Shown here: piece by piece, positions 1-7,125 of the stretch
Numbering within the stretch: position 1 is the stretch's first letter
Layout of the letters: every line of letters starts with the position of its first letter
Assembly: GCF_026229185.1 (NCBI RefSeq)
Contig: NZ_JAGGJA010000008.1
Coordinates: 1 to 64,000, forward strand
Origin: Fodinibius salsisoli
GTDB taxonomy: Bacteria > Bacteroidota > Rhodothermia > Balneolales > Balneolaceae
DNA length: 64,000 nucleotides
Reading direction: 5' to 3'
Made by a program: the position numbers and the translations under genes
Notes under the pieces: generated by a model
The model's database searches: none
What the model was told of the DNA's origin: nothing
The model's input: the letters and a program-made list of their open reading frames with translations, nothing else

Positions 1-300
1 CATCGCAAAATAGCGGATCAGTTGCCGAAATTTAGCTTCAGAAATTTTTGAACGCTTATAATACTTATTATTCATTGCATAGCAATATGTTACAAACTTT
101 TATAATATGCTATGCTTCACTAGACCCTAATCAAAGTCGTTAGTTATTCTTCTTTACCACTTTTGTACAGCTTTTTATCCATATTTATATTCCACCTTTT
201 GGCATGATCCAAAAGAAATTTAAAAGTACTTTCCTGTGCGTATATAACTTATTGATAGGCAGTAATTTACAGGTATTTATTATTTTTACTTATATTGGTG
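1..300. other. Left flank, no supported gene
   Basis: No complete gene is visible. On the plus strand an open frame runs in from the window edge and stops at 49-51, which could be the last 16 codons of a gene, but this is too short to identify. An imperfect inverted repeat with arms around 77-88 and 106-116 (GCATAGC/GCTATGC) could form a hairpin. The 13-mer ATGATCCAAAAGA at 204-216 recurs exactly at 9219-9231, on the other side of the mobile element. Confidence 0.4.
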
Positions 301-321
301 AGGACAATCAAAGGACAATAT
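301..321. repeat. Left copy of 21-bp repeat, candidate att or integrase arm site
   Basis: Two AGGACAAT units lie in tandem 11 bp apart. The 21 bases match 8806-8826 at 17 positions, and the last ten (AGGACAATAT) are identical. The right copy sits at the integrase 5' end, where attachment or arm-type sites are usual. The paired unit structure fits arm-type integrase binding sites as well as a recombination core. No tRNA gene is seen at either end. Confidence 0.4.
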
Positions 322-327
322 TTAATT

Positions 328-849
328 TTAATGAGCGTCCCTTATAGCTTCTGATATTGTATTTAAATCTATTGTGATTTCTTGTTCTTCATTGTAGAAG
401 GATTCATAAGTACAGTAAATAGAAATATTTTCTATTACTTTGGCTAAAACATCCAAATCAATATCCATTATTCTTATTAAACAAAAACTTTCTCCAATCT
501 CTAAAGCGCTGTTATCACTTAACGCACTATATTCTAACTTGACACTTTTATCAATATCTAAACCTTTTATATTTTCCTCTAACTCTTTCTTTATCTTATT
601 CTGAATCTCTATTGAATTCTTTCCATCTATTTTTTCATCATTAATCTTTACATAGAATTCTGTTATTATAGCAGGGCCTAATCCTTTATTATAAATTTTG
701 ACATCAAAACCATTATCCAAATTGTGAATTGATTTTCTATGTTGTAGTAATGGTTTTACTGATTTACGATTATGTTCCTTCATTTTACTTAAGCCTCGAT
801 AAGTAAAGAAAACAGCTACTACTGATATAAATATTGAAATGTATTCCAT
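328..849 (-). CDS. Membrane-anchored protein of unknown function (element cargo)
   Basis: A 173-residue protein. Residues 2-19 form a single hydrophobic segment followed by a basic stretch (RGLSKMKEHNRKS), so the protein is probably anchored by its N-terminus with the rest in the cytoplasm. The remainder alternates strand-like segments (VKIYNKGLGPAIITEFYVKIND) with a charged helix near residues 78-100, and gives no family I recognise. It is the last gene at the left end of the mobile element, the usual place for accessory cargo such as phage-exclusion genes, but that role is only a guess from position. A terminator for the upstream gene lies just before its start. Confidence 0.6.
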   Translation of the reverse strand: MEYISIFISVVAVFFTYRGLSKMKEHNRKSVKPLLQHRKSIHNLDNGFDVKIYNKGLGPAIITEFYVKINDEKIDGKNSIEIQNKIKKELEENIKGLDIDKSVKLEYSALSDNSALEIGESFCLIRIMDIDLDVLAKVIENISIYCTYESFYNEEQEITIDLNTISEAIRDAH

Positions 850-869
850 AAATGAATTTTTGGATCTAA

Positions 870-911
870 AATAAAAATAGAAAAGCCGTGAAGCTACTAA
901 ACTTCACGGCT
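870..911 (-). terminator. Rho-independent terminator after the 75-residue protein gene
   Basis: A perfect 10-bp stem (AGCCGTGAAG at 884-893 with CTTCACGGCT at 902-911) is followed on the minus strand by a T-rich run (870-883). It lies 87 bases past the stop of the gene at 998-1225. Confidence 0.75.
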
Positions 912-997
912 CATATACGTTGGCTTATCTCATAACATCAAGACAATTCTAACATAGTATTTGCTTATTATTTTTCAAAATATTTACAGGATCATCT

Positions 998-1225
998 TTA
1001 TTCTGTATCTTCTAATAAATCCTCTCTTATCTGATTAAATATTTCCTCAGCTTCTTCTATTGAATCTGCTGTTAAAGTTTGATCCATATCGCTATAAATA
1101 AATTTACCTCTCCAGTCACGAATTAAATCATTAACAATCTTTTGAAAGTCTGATATTGTATTTTCTGGGGCATCATTTCTATTGTTAATCTTCTCTATTA
1201 ACTCAACTCTTGTAATTCTGAACAT
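998..1225 (-). CDS. Small acidic protein, unknown
   Basis: A 75-residue, strongly acidic protein (C-terminal half rich in E and D, ending EDLLEDTE) predicted to be mostly helical. No family is recognised. It is preceded by a 9-bp stem-loop at 1242-1267 and followed by a clear terminator at 870-911, so it is probably a single-gene transcript inside the mobile element. Small acidic proteins in phages and satellites are often inhibitors or DNA mimics, but nothing in the sequence shows that here. Confidence 0.55.
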   Translation of the reverse strand: MFRITRVELIEKINNRNDAPENTISDFQKIVNDLIRDWRGKFIYSDMDQTLTADSIEEAEEIFNQIREDLLEDTE

Positions 1226-1241
1226 ACTGATATGTATTTTT

Positions 1242-1267
1242 ATTAATCTTGGTGAAGTAAGATTAAT
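1242..1267. promoter_or_regulatory. 9-bp palindromic stem-loop upstream of small gene
   Basis: ATTAATCTT and AAGATTAAT form a perfect inverted repeat around an 8-base loop, 17 bases upstream of the start at 1225. No T-run follows on either strand, so an operator or 5'-UTR structure is more likely than a terminator. Confidence 0.35.
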
Positions 1268-1425
1268 AGGGTAGCCATCAAAATGATGATTATCAAATAA
1301 ATGTCATTATATGCTATAAATGCCGTTTATTTGATTTTTTGACTTTGTAGGATTGATTCTAAAGACCTTAAAAAATTTAGTAATGGTTATGTATGCCTTA
1401 TCTATTCCCACATGTGATATGTATG

Positions 1426-1731
1426 CTATATAGCACTTGCTGACTCTGTAAACTCATCTAATGATTGTATAGATAGCTGTTTATGCCAGTCGTTAATCTC
1501 TACATCATATTTCACAATCTGCTGATGTAGATCCGTATAATAATCTGTTGCTAAATCTTTAATATCTGCTGAATTGTATTCCTCCTGCATCTCCTTGAGA
1601 AGTTGAACTAAATATGCAACTGATGATATATCTCTGTCTGTTAATTCGTCGTATGAATCATTCTCTTTAAGTTGATACTGGTAACAATGATATACTTTTT
1701 TTCCGTATTCGTTTAAGGTTTCAATATCCAT
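1426..1731 (-). CDS. Small helical protein, unknown (element gene)
   Basis: A 101-residue protein, mostly helical, with the segment LTDRDISSVAYLVQLLKEM in the middle. Its ATG overlaps the stop of the preceding 132-residue gene by one base (TAATG), so the two are probably translationally coupled and may act together. The pattern of a D-x-x-x-V-A-Y-L helix near residues 33-47 loosely recalls phage terminase small subunits of the P27 type, but this is too weak to assign a function. Confidence 0.6.
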   Translation of the reverse strand: MDIETLNEYGKKVYHCYQYQLKENDSYDELTDRDISSVAYLVQLLKEMQEEYNSADIKDLATDYYTDLHQQIVKYDVEINDWHKQLSIQSLDEFTESASAI

Positions 1732-2129
1732 TAGCCTAATAGTTTTTCTTTAGCTTTCTGTTTTTCCTGTTGCTCTCTTTCTTCATCTCTTTTTTTCTGC
1801 TGTCTGGTGGAATCTGGATTGATAAAATTTGTTGCTAAAGGATAAAGTTTTAACTCTCCTATAAGCTTAGATATTTTGACCTCATAGCGAAAGTATGCTT
1901 TTCTTAGATCTGCTAAAGCTGACTCATCATCTGTAGTTATCATTTTTTGAATTACTTCTTTCTGCTGTACTTCCATGAAAATTAAATTTTCAATTCTACT
2001 AAGGAATGCCTTATCTAAATTTTCTCTTTCGAGATAATATTTACAATAAACCCGCCATTGGGATTTAGCGTATTCAGAATCTAACTGTTTTAATAATTTT
2101 GGTAATTGTGGTACTGATTTATATTTCAT
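1731..2129 (-). CDS. Putative phage terminase small-subunit-like protein
   Basis: A 132-residue protein with a good ribosome binding site (AGGAG, 4 bases before ATG). The N-terminus YKSVPQLPK, then WRVYCKYYLE and a helix SRIENLIFMEVQ, align with the 104-residue protein encoded at 3662-3976 (YKTIPNVPK, FRKYCQKKL, SDIRSIRTLCFLE), so the two look like paralogues. The segment LIGELKLYPLATNFINPDS followed by a basic tail is reminiscent of the end of P27-type small terminase subunits, which select DNA for packaging. A satellite carrying its own TerS to redirect packaging would fit, but the assignment rests on pattern only. Coupled by a TAATG overlap to the next gene. Confidence 0.5.
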   Translation of the reverse strand: MKYKSVPQLPKLLKQLDSEYAKSQWRVYCKYYLERENLDKAFLSRIENLIFMEVQQKEVIQKMITTDDESALADLRKAYFRYEVKISKLIGELKLYPLATNFINPDSTRQQKKRDEEREQQEKQKAKEKLLG

Positions 2130-2147
2130 CTCTCCTGATTTTTAAGT

Positions 2148-2237
2148 TTAAAAATTTACCCCCCAAACGTTTTTTGATTTTTTTTTCTGCTGAGTCGGTG
2201 ATTTATAGAATCGACCTTTAGAGCCTGAAAACGGCAT
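2148..2237 (-). CDS. 29-residue basic peptide with strong Shine-Dalgarno
   Basis: A very short frame beginning MPFSGSKGRFYKS with a run of four lysines or serine-lysine pairs in the middle, ending GVNF. The strongest ribosome binding site of the element precedes it (AGGTAGGGGGA directly before ATG). Its stop lies 18 bases before the start of the 132-residue gene, which has its own AGGAG site. The peptide is highly basic and could bind nucleic acid. Evidence that it is expressed is the SD sequence, spacing and operon position. Function unknown. Confidence 0.5.
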   Translation of the reverse strand: MPFSGSKGRFYKSPTQQKKKSKNVWGVNF

Positions 2238-2283
2238 TCCCCCTACCTTTTTGTATGTTATATAATAGTGTTGTTAAGCAAAG

Positions 2284-2319
2284 AGAGCCTGCCAACCTCG
2301 ATGGACTGACAGGCTCTAC
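2284..2319 (-). terminator. Hairpin between capsid gene and downstream genes
   Basis: AGAGCCTG (2284-2291) pairs with CAGGCTCT (2312-2319). The minus strand continues with CTCTTTGCTT, a weak T-rich tail. It could attenuate transcription from the capsid gene into the 29- and 132-residue genes. Confidence 0.4.
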
Positions 2320-2403
2320 AATCATATACTAAGACAGTTCTAAAACTTTTCAATGACTAAAAGAAACTACACCTGCCTGTTTTTTGCTCTCTCATTAAGA
2401 GAG

Positions 2404-2482
2404 ATTAAAAGAACCTGAAGGCAGTTTGAGATAGATAATCTATAAAAACATATAAATGCAATAGATGTGCTGACTGCCTTCA
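2404..2482 (-). terminator. Probable terminator of the capsid gene
   Basis: GAAGGCAGT (2417-2425) and ACTGCCTTC (2473-2481) form a 9-bp stem starting 11 bases after the capsid stop codon, with an AT-rich 47-base loop, and the minus strand then reads GGTTCTTTTAATC. The long loop makes it a less typical intrinsic terminator. A second small hairpin (CTCTCT/AGAGAG) lies just beyond at about 2388-2404. Confidence 0.45.
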
Positions 2483-2491
2483 TTAATTTGT

Positions 2492-3649
2492 TTACTGACT
2501 TTCAATACGTACGAAGCTGGAAGGATCTAAGTGAAGTAGATCATATCGTGCTACTGCCAGCCACGTGGTTCCGAATCTATTTGCGGTAACTGAATTGTAC
2601 TTCTCTAACGTTACGTTCATCTGAAAAGCATAGATCAAGTTACTTGCATCTCCTACGTAAGCAGTACCATTTGACAAATTAGCATCTGTAAATGTGGGAA
2701 CATCTCTAATCGTTGAGGGTGCATCTTGGTACCTGCCGTTATTATCTGTAGATAATGAAATATCTTCCCACGTCGCTGGGCTATAGATAAAGCTTACGTT
2801 CTCCTGCTCTACATTTTGTTCAATCAATTGCCTGTTCGCTTTAACAAATTCACCGTGTGTAACCGAACCGCTATAAGTCTGGGTTTGTGTTACTTTTGAA
2901 TTTAAAGCTGATGGTTCGGCACTGCCTGATGCAGTATAACTTTTCTCCATAATAGCATTTGAAAGACTATTTGTTAAGGCCAATGATAAAGCATCTCCAC
3001 CATTGCGACTATCCTGCATCATCTCTCTTGAGACTACAAAGTGACTCATTACAGTATTTGAATCTACTTTGATACTGCCGAAGTGATCGCCTGTGTCTGC
3101 TGTTTCTTCAACTAATTCTTCATGAAATACAGCATTAGGAGTTGAATCTACTGTGATATACTTCGTGTTATTATCGACTTGTGCCGTTAGTGCTCCCGCC
3201 TGGATTAACTTATTTTTCTTTCGTACTCGGTCGATAATTTGAGATGAAACGACTTCTGAAAGTTCGTAATTATCTGACGTTACACTGTTGTTAATGAAGT
3301 CTTTTTGCTCATCTGTAATGGGCTTATCTACAATAGCCGTTAAAGCATCTTCGAGCTGGATATCACTGTTTGAAGGTGTGTAAAGTCTATCCGCTGAATT
3401 GTATAATTTTGTCTTCTTTTTGTTGTCGTTCATTTGAATCTCTTGATTTAAATTATTGCTTCCTATTTTTTCGTAATTATCGTCGTTTATCTCTCTATCT
3501 TTTTTGGCTTCGTTATACTTCTTTTCTAACTCTTTAAATTCCTTTTCTGCTGAGTTATAAGCTTCAACGTTATTTGACTCATTATGCTGAGTCATTTCAT
3601 TTAGTTTATCGTTCATTTCTGTTTTTATTTCTCTTAATGTCTTTCTCAT
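2492..3649 (-). CDS. HK97-family phage major capsid protein
   Basis: A 385-residue protein with the layout of an HK97-fold major capsid protein. Residues 1-75 are a charged, coiled-coil-like delta (scaffold) domain. The shell domain follows from about residue 100, with the N-arm and spine region (SSQIIDRVRKKNKLIQAGAL), an E-loop-like stretch around TKYITVDSTPNAVFHEELVE, and the axial part with SFIYSPATWEDI and the C-terminal FGTTWLAVARYDLLHLDPSS. Such proteins assemble the icosahedral head and are normally cleaved after the delta domain by a prohead protease. No protease or portal gene is visible beside it. Flanked by two related small terminase-like proteins. In a satellite it may build a small capsid or remodel a helper head. 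Confidence 0.8.
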   Translation of the reverse strand: MRKTLREIKTEMNDKLNEMTQHNESNNVEAYNSAEKEFKELEKKYNEAKKDREINDDNYEKIGSNNLNQEIQMNDNKKKTKLYNSADRLYTPSNSDIQLEDALTAIVDKPITDEQKDFINNSVTSDNYELSEVVSSQIIDRVRKKNKLIQAGALTAQVDNNTKYITVDSTPNAVFHEELVEETADTGDHFGSIKVDSNTVMSHFVVSREMMQDSRNGGDALSLALTNSLSNAIMEKSYTASGSAEPSALNSKVTQTQTYSGSVTHGEFVKANRQLIEQNVEQENVSFIYSPATWEDISLSTDNNGRYQDAPSTIRDVPTFTDANLSNGTAYVGDASNLIYAFQMNVTLEKYNSVTANRFGTTWLAVARYDLLHLDPSSFVRIESQ

Positions 3650-3661
3650 TTTTAAAATAAT

Positions 3662-3976
3662 TTAGTTGTTAAAAATTTGGTTCTTAAGTTCTCTAATCTC
3701 TTTTGACAGTTTTATGTATGTATCATAATCTGCTAAATCATTGTAGTACTCATTGTCTTCGTCTTTCTCGTGTATTACATAGATTGCAAATTCAATCCTA
3801 TGCAGTATAACACCCTCTAAAAAACACAGTGTTCTAATTGATCGTATATCTGATGATCTTAATTCACCATTATTTAATTTTTTCTGGCAATACTTTCTAA
3901 AAAGCTTGACCGAATAACCATTAAAAACTTTTGGTACGTTGGGGATGGTCTTATATAATTTTTCTTGTTCTGCCAT
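3662..3976 (-). CDS. Small protein, paralogue of the 132-residue terminase-like protein
   Basis: A 104-residue protein starting MAEQEKLYKTIPNVPK. The block YKTIPNVPK, FRKYCQKKL and SDIRSIRTLCFLE matches the protein encoded at 1731-2129 in order and spacing, so they appear to have arisen by duplication. It lies 12 bases before the capsid start, which is where phages commonly have packaging or head genes. A terminase small-subunit or scaffold-type role is possible; I cannot assign one firmly. Part of an operon with the 47-residue gene upstream (39 bases apart). Confidence 0.55.
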   Translation of the reverse strand: MAEQEKLYKTIPNVPKVFNGYSVKLFRKYCQKKLNNGELRSSDIRSIRTLCFLEGVILHRIEFAIYVIHEKDEDNEYYNDLADYDTYIKLSKEIRELKNQIFNN

Positions 3977-4015
3977 TTTTTTATTCTCTCTTGAATAGTT
4001 CTAATTCCTGTTTAC

Positions 4016-4159
4016 TTACTTGCTCAATAAATAGTCTAACTTCGTTTGATACATCGATATATAGAAGTGTTTTTGCTCATCTTTTAAAGCCGGATTTTGG
4101 GCAAAGTCTTCTATCTTCTCTCTTAAATGTTTTATCTGTTTTTCTACTTTCTCCATCAT
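4016..4159 (-). CDS. 47-residue coiled-coil small protein
   Basis: A short frame beginning with two methionines (MMEKVEKQIKHLREKIEDF). The first 20 residues form an amphipathic charged helix, and a second helix ends the protein. AAGGAAG lies directly before the first ATG, so the second ATG at 4156 has the better spacing and may be the true start. The gene is 39 bases upstream of the 104-residue gene and the capsid gene and probably is the first gene of that operon. No family is recognised. Confidence 0.55.
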   Translation of the reverse strand: MMEKVEKQIKHLREKIEDFAQNPALKDEQKHFYISMYQTKLDYLLSK

Positions 4160-4308
4160 CTTCCTTGCTTAATCCTTTATCGATTGCTTACTATTACATA
4201 TAGATTAGCATAACTTTTCAGGTATATTTATTTGATATTTATTGGGCTTTATAGGCTATAAGAAGGGATTTAGTAAGGAAGTGCTGGAAGGGGATATATA
4301 TTTGTGCG

Positions 4309-4362
4309 TATATAGAAAAGGCTCAACCTGATATTGAATTGTTTTCTACAGGTTGAGCCTTT
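4309..4362 (-). terminator. Strong hairpin terminator
   Basis: AAGGCTCAACCTG and CAGGTTGAGCCTT form a 13-bp stem (4318-4330 and 4349-4361). The minus strand continues TTTTCTATATA. It lies downstream of the small minus-strand gene at 4457-4600 and separates it from the capsid operon. Confidence 0.6.
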
Positions 4363-4456
4363 CTGTAACGTAACAAAGTAAGTAATGAATTAGGAAAGCA
4401 AGTGAAGCACTCTGATGCTATTACATTTAAGTATTGATCAAAAGCATTTCATATCA

Positions 4457-4600
4457 TCATTGAATATTAATACAGTCAGATGCTTTCGTCGTTTTATCGT
4501 TTCCCTTTCTGGTAGATCCTTTGTTTTTTATTTCTTCCAAATAATATCGTGCTACATATTCGGCAAATCTATCAATCTTCTTATCAATGTAATGTATCAT
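4457..4600 (-). CDS. 47-residue small protein, unknown
   Basis: A short minus-strand frame (MIHYIDKKIDRFAEYVARYY at the start, then a lysine-rich region ending NIQ). The first half is an amphipathic helix with regular hydrophobic spacing, which is not expected by chance in such AT-rich DNA. A strong terminator follows 95 bases after the stop. No Shine-Dalgarno sequence precedes the ATG. The opposite-strand frame over the same bases is low-complexity and hydrophobic, and is taken to be its shadow. Confidence 0.4.
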   Translation of the reverse strand: MIHYIDKKIDRFAEYVARYYLEEIKNKGSTRKGNDKTTKASDCINIQ

Positions 4601-4898
4601 AATTATATTTTTTATTTGATGATTATTTTATTTCTGATGTATCGTTAATTATCAGTGATTTTATTTTATATTTATGTCTAAATGACAGCTTTTAATAATC
4701 ATCATATACATTAACACGTCTTCTATTTCATTAACGTTTTAGATAGTTATTTATTTGATTATTAATTTATCTTTTGATCATGGATGAAGTAAGAAGGAAG
4801 TGTATGAAATATTTTCTCTAAGTCTTTGGTGGGTGTGGGATCTATGTTATTTATGTTTATATAATATATATTAAATATACTACATTAAATCACTATAC

Positions 4899-4970
4899 GT
4901 TCCACGAGCTGAAGCGAAGCGAAAGCGTTATGCGTAGCGAAGCGGAGCGTCGGGGAGACAGGAGGGCAGA
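4899..4970. repeat. GC-rich patch with repeated GCGAAGCG units
   Basis: Inside a very AT-rich stretch, the bases around 4911-4951 repeat the unit GCGAAGCG (GAAGCGAAGCG, then GTAGCGAAGCGGAGCG). No reading frame explains it. It may be a protein-binding or packaging-type site, or recently inserted host DNA. Confidence 0.4.
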
Positions 4971-5055
4971 CACTATGATGCTCTTAGAGTAGCGCTTAAA
5001 TACTACCAACATAGTAGAAAGAAAATCGGCCTCTGTATGCTTCAGAGTTAATTTT

Positions 5056-5082
5056 AGCCTACCTCAAACGATCTCATATTTT
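5056..5082 (+). repeat. Iteron-like direct repeat, copy 1
   Basis: AGCCTACCT, six variable bases (CAAACG), then ATCTCATATTTT. The two fixed blocks (21 bases) are identical in all three copies. The motif TTTTAGGG follows about 12 bases after this copy and also follows copy 3. Confidence 0.7.
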
Positions 5083-5140
5083 TTTCCTATTTTTAGGGCT
5101 ATTTAAGTAACTACATTTAATGTTATTTTGTAATATATAG

Positions 5141-5167
5141 AGCCTACCTAAATCAATCTCATATTTT
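5141..5167 (+). repeat. Iteron-like direct repeat, copy 2
   Basis: Same bipartite motif with spacer AAATCA, 85 bases downstream of copy 1 (start to start). Confidence 0.7.
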
Positions 5168-5283
5168 ATACATATATGTTACCATTCCTTTCTTAATTTA
5201 TGCTCTTAGAAGTGAAGCCATCCCCTTAATATAGGCATTTATAGGCTTCAATAAGGGATATCTATTAATTGTGATTTATGTAG

Positions 5284-5310
5284 AGCCTACCTATATAGAT
5301 CTCATATTTT
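5284..5310 (+). repeat. Iteron-like direct repeat, copy 3
   Basis: Same bipartite motif with spacer ATATAG, 143 bases downstream of copy 2. It is the copy nearest to the replication-type gene, 219 bases before its ATG. Confidence 0.7.
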
Positions 5311-5400
5311 ATTCCATTTCGCACAATTTTAGGGACTTTCTATTTAGTTTAATATTGAAGTATATTAGCTAAGTTGTTGTTTTTATTCATCTTATTCTAA

Positions 5401-5486
5401 GTAAATATATTTACATAAAGTTGAATCTCAAACGTATGTAAATATAGACGATCAATAGAAATAAAATATAACTTATAATTGATCGT
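5401..5486. promoter_or_regulatory. Palindromes before the putative replication gene
   Basis: GTAAATATATTTAC at 5401-5414 is a perfect 14-bp palindrome. ACGATCAAT (5448-5456) and ATTGATCGT (5478-5486) form a perfect 9-bp inverted repeat around 21 A/T-rich bases. GTAAATATA also recurs near 5437. They lie 40-130 bases before the ATG at 5529 and may be an operator or an origin unwinding region. Confidence 0.45.
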
Positions 5487-5528
5487 TATATAAACTCAAT
5501 AACATTTAAATTTTGCAACTACAACTAC

Positions 5529-7049
5529 ATGAAACAACTAACTATTTATAAACTTCAGAACTATAACCTAAAGTCAGAATTCAGAAAATTTCTTTATTCA
5601 GGAGAGTTTTTAAATCATCTGAAAAGTAAAGATGAGGAACACTATCAGAATGCAAAAAAAGACGAACTGGAAGCCGTTGACAAGTGGCTGAGGGATCAAG
5701 AAGAACAGAACTATAAACGACTGTTATTGCTACTGCATTCCCTTTATAATCCTTCACAAAAGTATGATGAACTTGTGGAGATGGTTCCACAGATGGCATC
5801 AATTCAGGAATCTTATTTAACTCCTAAATATCGGATGCTATTCCTTCGATTCCTTCAGCGAAAGAAGATAATAAACGTTAATGATTCATACACTTCAACA
5901 GAACATGCTAATGTAAACAGAGCTGAAGCAAAGAAGTATTGTATTGATCATAACTTTTACCACCAGAAATGGGATTGGGAACTTGAGACTATTAAAGTTA
6001 AAGATTCACTTTTCAATAAGTTTACTGGTAAAGAAGGTCCTTCTAAATTTGATAACTACCCAAAATGGACTTATAAAATCATTGACCAGCTGGACAGATG
6101 GTCGGTTGATGATGAAGGAATTGAGGATGTGGAAGGCATAAAAAAGTATCATTCGAGAAAACAGGGACAAGAGAAATTCACGTTTAAAAACTTTCGGGTT
6201 CACTGTGCCGAAGGTGGATTAGATTCAGATTTTAGGGATAGATTATTCCATACTGATCATCCTAATTTAGAGTACATAAGCTGGGATATAGATAACTCTT
6301 TCCCCTACTCTTTAGCTAACCAGCTTATCACGGCAACAAAGAAATATACTTCAACATCTATCTATAGTAATAAGAAATATAGATATGCAAAAGTTCAGTC
6401 TGATTTGGATGTGATTAATGAAACTGCTGAAATACTTCATACTGCCTGCAAGGATGATGAAAAAAAGGAAATAATAGTGAACAGTTTAACCAGCTTTTTT
6501 AAAAAAGGCGATGGAATAACTACGGAATTTATATTTCTTGACCTTAACGCTCAACTACTTGTGCAGTGTAATGATGAGTTAGATTTTCCGTCTGGACTGG
6601 TGGAAACTCTTGAGTATGATAATATATACTTATATATGTTACTTGCCTGTAGCGGGCTAATTTACGACGTTCCTGCGAATTACTTAGGAGTTGATAGAAA
6701 GGAATTTAAAAAGCCTTTTAATAAGTGTTTAAACTTTGAACCTAATGTGATATATCATAATGATGATCATATAGGAATTAAATTTTTAAAAGATTTTTTC
6801 CCTAAAATTATTAAAAGACTGATGAAAATAAACAAGAATGATAACGGACAATTTAACAACAGGATGGCCAGAATTGAGTTAACAAATACACGTGTTGTTA
6901 CTGACTATCTTATCGATAATAACCAGCCGTTCGTTCCTTTACAGGATGGAATTATGATTCCTAATAGGGTTAGAAATGAAGTAGATAATTTATTTCCAGC
7001 CGGGAATAAGCAACGGTTATTTTTGCCCTACAGTTTCGAAAAAATTTAA
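5529..7049 (+). CDS. Putative replication protein with single-subunit-polymerase-like palm motifs
   Basis: A 506-residue soluble protein, not matched to a named family. Its second half shows three blocks in the order expected for palm domains of A-family/T7-type polymerases. Block A is YISWDIDNSFPYSLA at about 249-263 (candidate metal-binding D253). Block B is VDRKEFKKPFNKCLNF at 388-403, an R/K-rich helix. Block C runs from ARIELTNTRVV (447-457) to PLQDGIMIP (470-478) with D473 where many such enzymes have HDS or HDE. Residues 1-200 are helical and charged. It is the only plus-strand gene of the element and follows the iteron-like region, which suits an origin-dependent replication protein. 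The palm assignment is inference. Q-D-G instead of H-D-S is unusual. Followed by a strong terminator. Confidence 0.5.
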   Translation: MKQLTIYKLQNYNLKSEFRKFLYSGEFLNHLKSKDEEHYQNAKKDELEAVDKWLRDQEEQNYKRLLLLLHSLYNPSQKYDELVEMVPQMASIQESYLTPKYRMLFLRFLQRKKIINVNDSYTSTEHANVNRAEAKKYCIDHNFYHQKWDWELETIKVKDSLFNKFTGKEGPSKFDNYPKWTYKIIDQLDRWSVDDEGIEDVEGIKKYHSRKQGQEKFTFKNFRVHCAEGGLDSDFRDRLFHTDHPNLEYISWDIDNSFPYSLANQLITATKKYTSTSIYSNKKYRYAKVQSDLDVINETAEILHTACKDDEKKEIIVNSLTSFFKKGDGITTEFIFLDLNAQLLVQCNDELDFPSGLVETLEYDNIYLYMLLACSGLIYDVPANYLGVDRKEFKKPFNKCLNFEPNVIYHNDDHIGIKFLKDFFPKIIKRLMKINKNDNGQFNNRMARIELTNTRVVTDYLIDNNQPFVPLQDGIMIPNRVRNEVDNLFPAGNKQRLFLPYSFEKI

Positions 7050-7125
7050 TAATTATTTATGGTTATGAACGTTTAAAAAGTGTTATTGAGAAGTTCTAAT
7101 AGAGTAGTTGCTATTTAGGACTTGA

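Larger units (their letters stand above)
4601..5528. other. Long non-coding region, candidate replication and control region
   Basis: No convincing gene of any size on either strand. It holds a GC-rich patch at 4899-4970, three copies of a 27-bp direct repeat between 5056 and 5310, a 14-bp palindrome at 5401-5414 and a 9-bp inverted repeat around an AT-only spacer at 5448-5486. All lie upstream of the putative replication gene at 5529. An origin, an operator region or a packaging site are the obvious possibilities. Confidence 0.5.

Noticed and set aside
3931-4203. 90-codon plus-strand frame
   Set aside because: Shadow of the minus-strand genes at 3662-3976 and 4016-4159; serine/leucine-rich with no start signal.
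4415-4648. 77-codon plus-strand frame
   Set aside because: Low-complexity hydrophobic sequence from AT-rich DNA; the minus-strand frame at 4457-4600 looks more like a protein and has a terminator.
5056-5310. CRISPR array
   Set aside because: The three repeats contain a variable middle and are spaced irregularly (85 and 143 bases), with no unique spacers of constant length and no cas genes.
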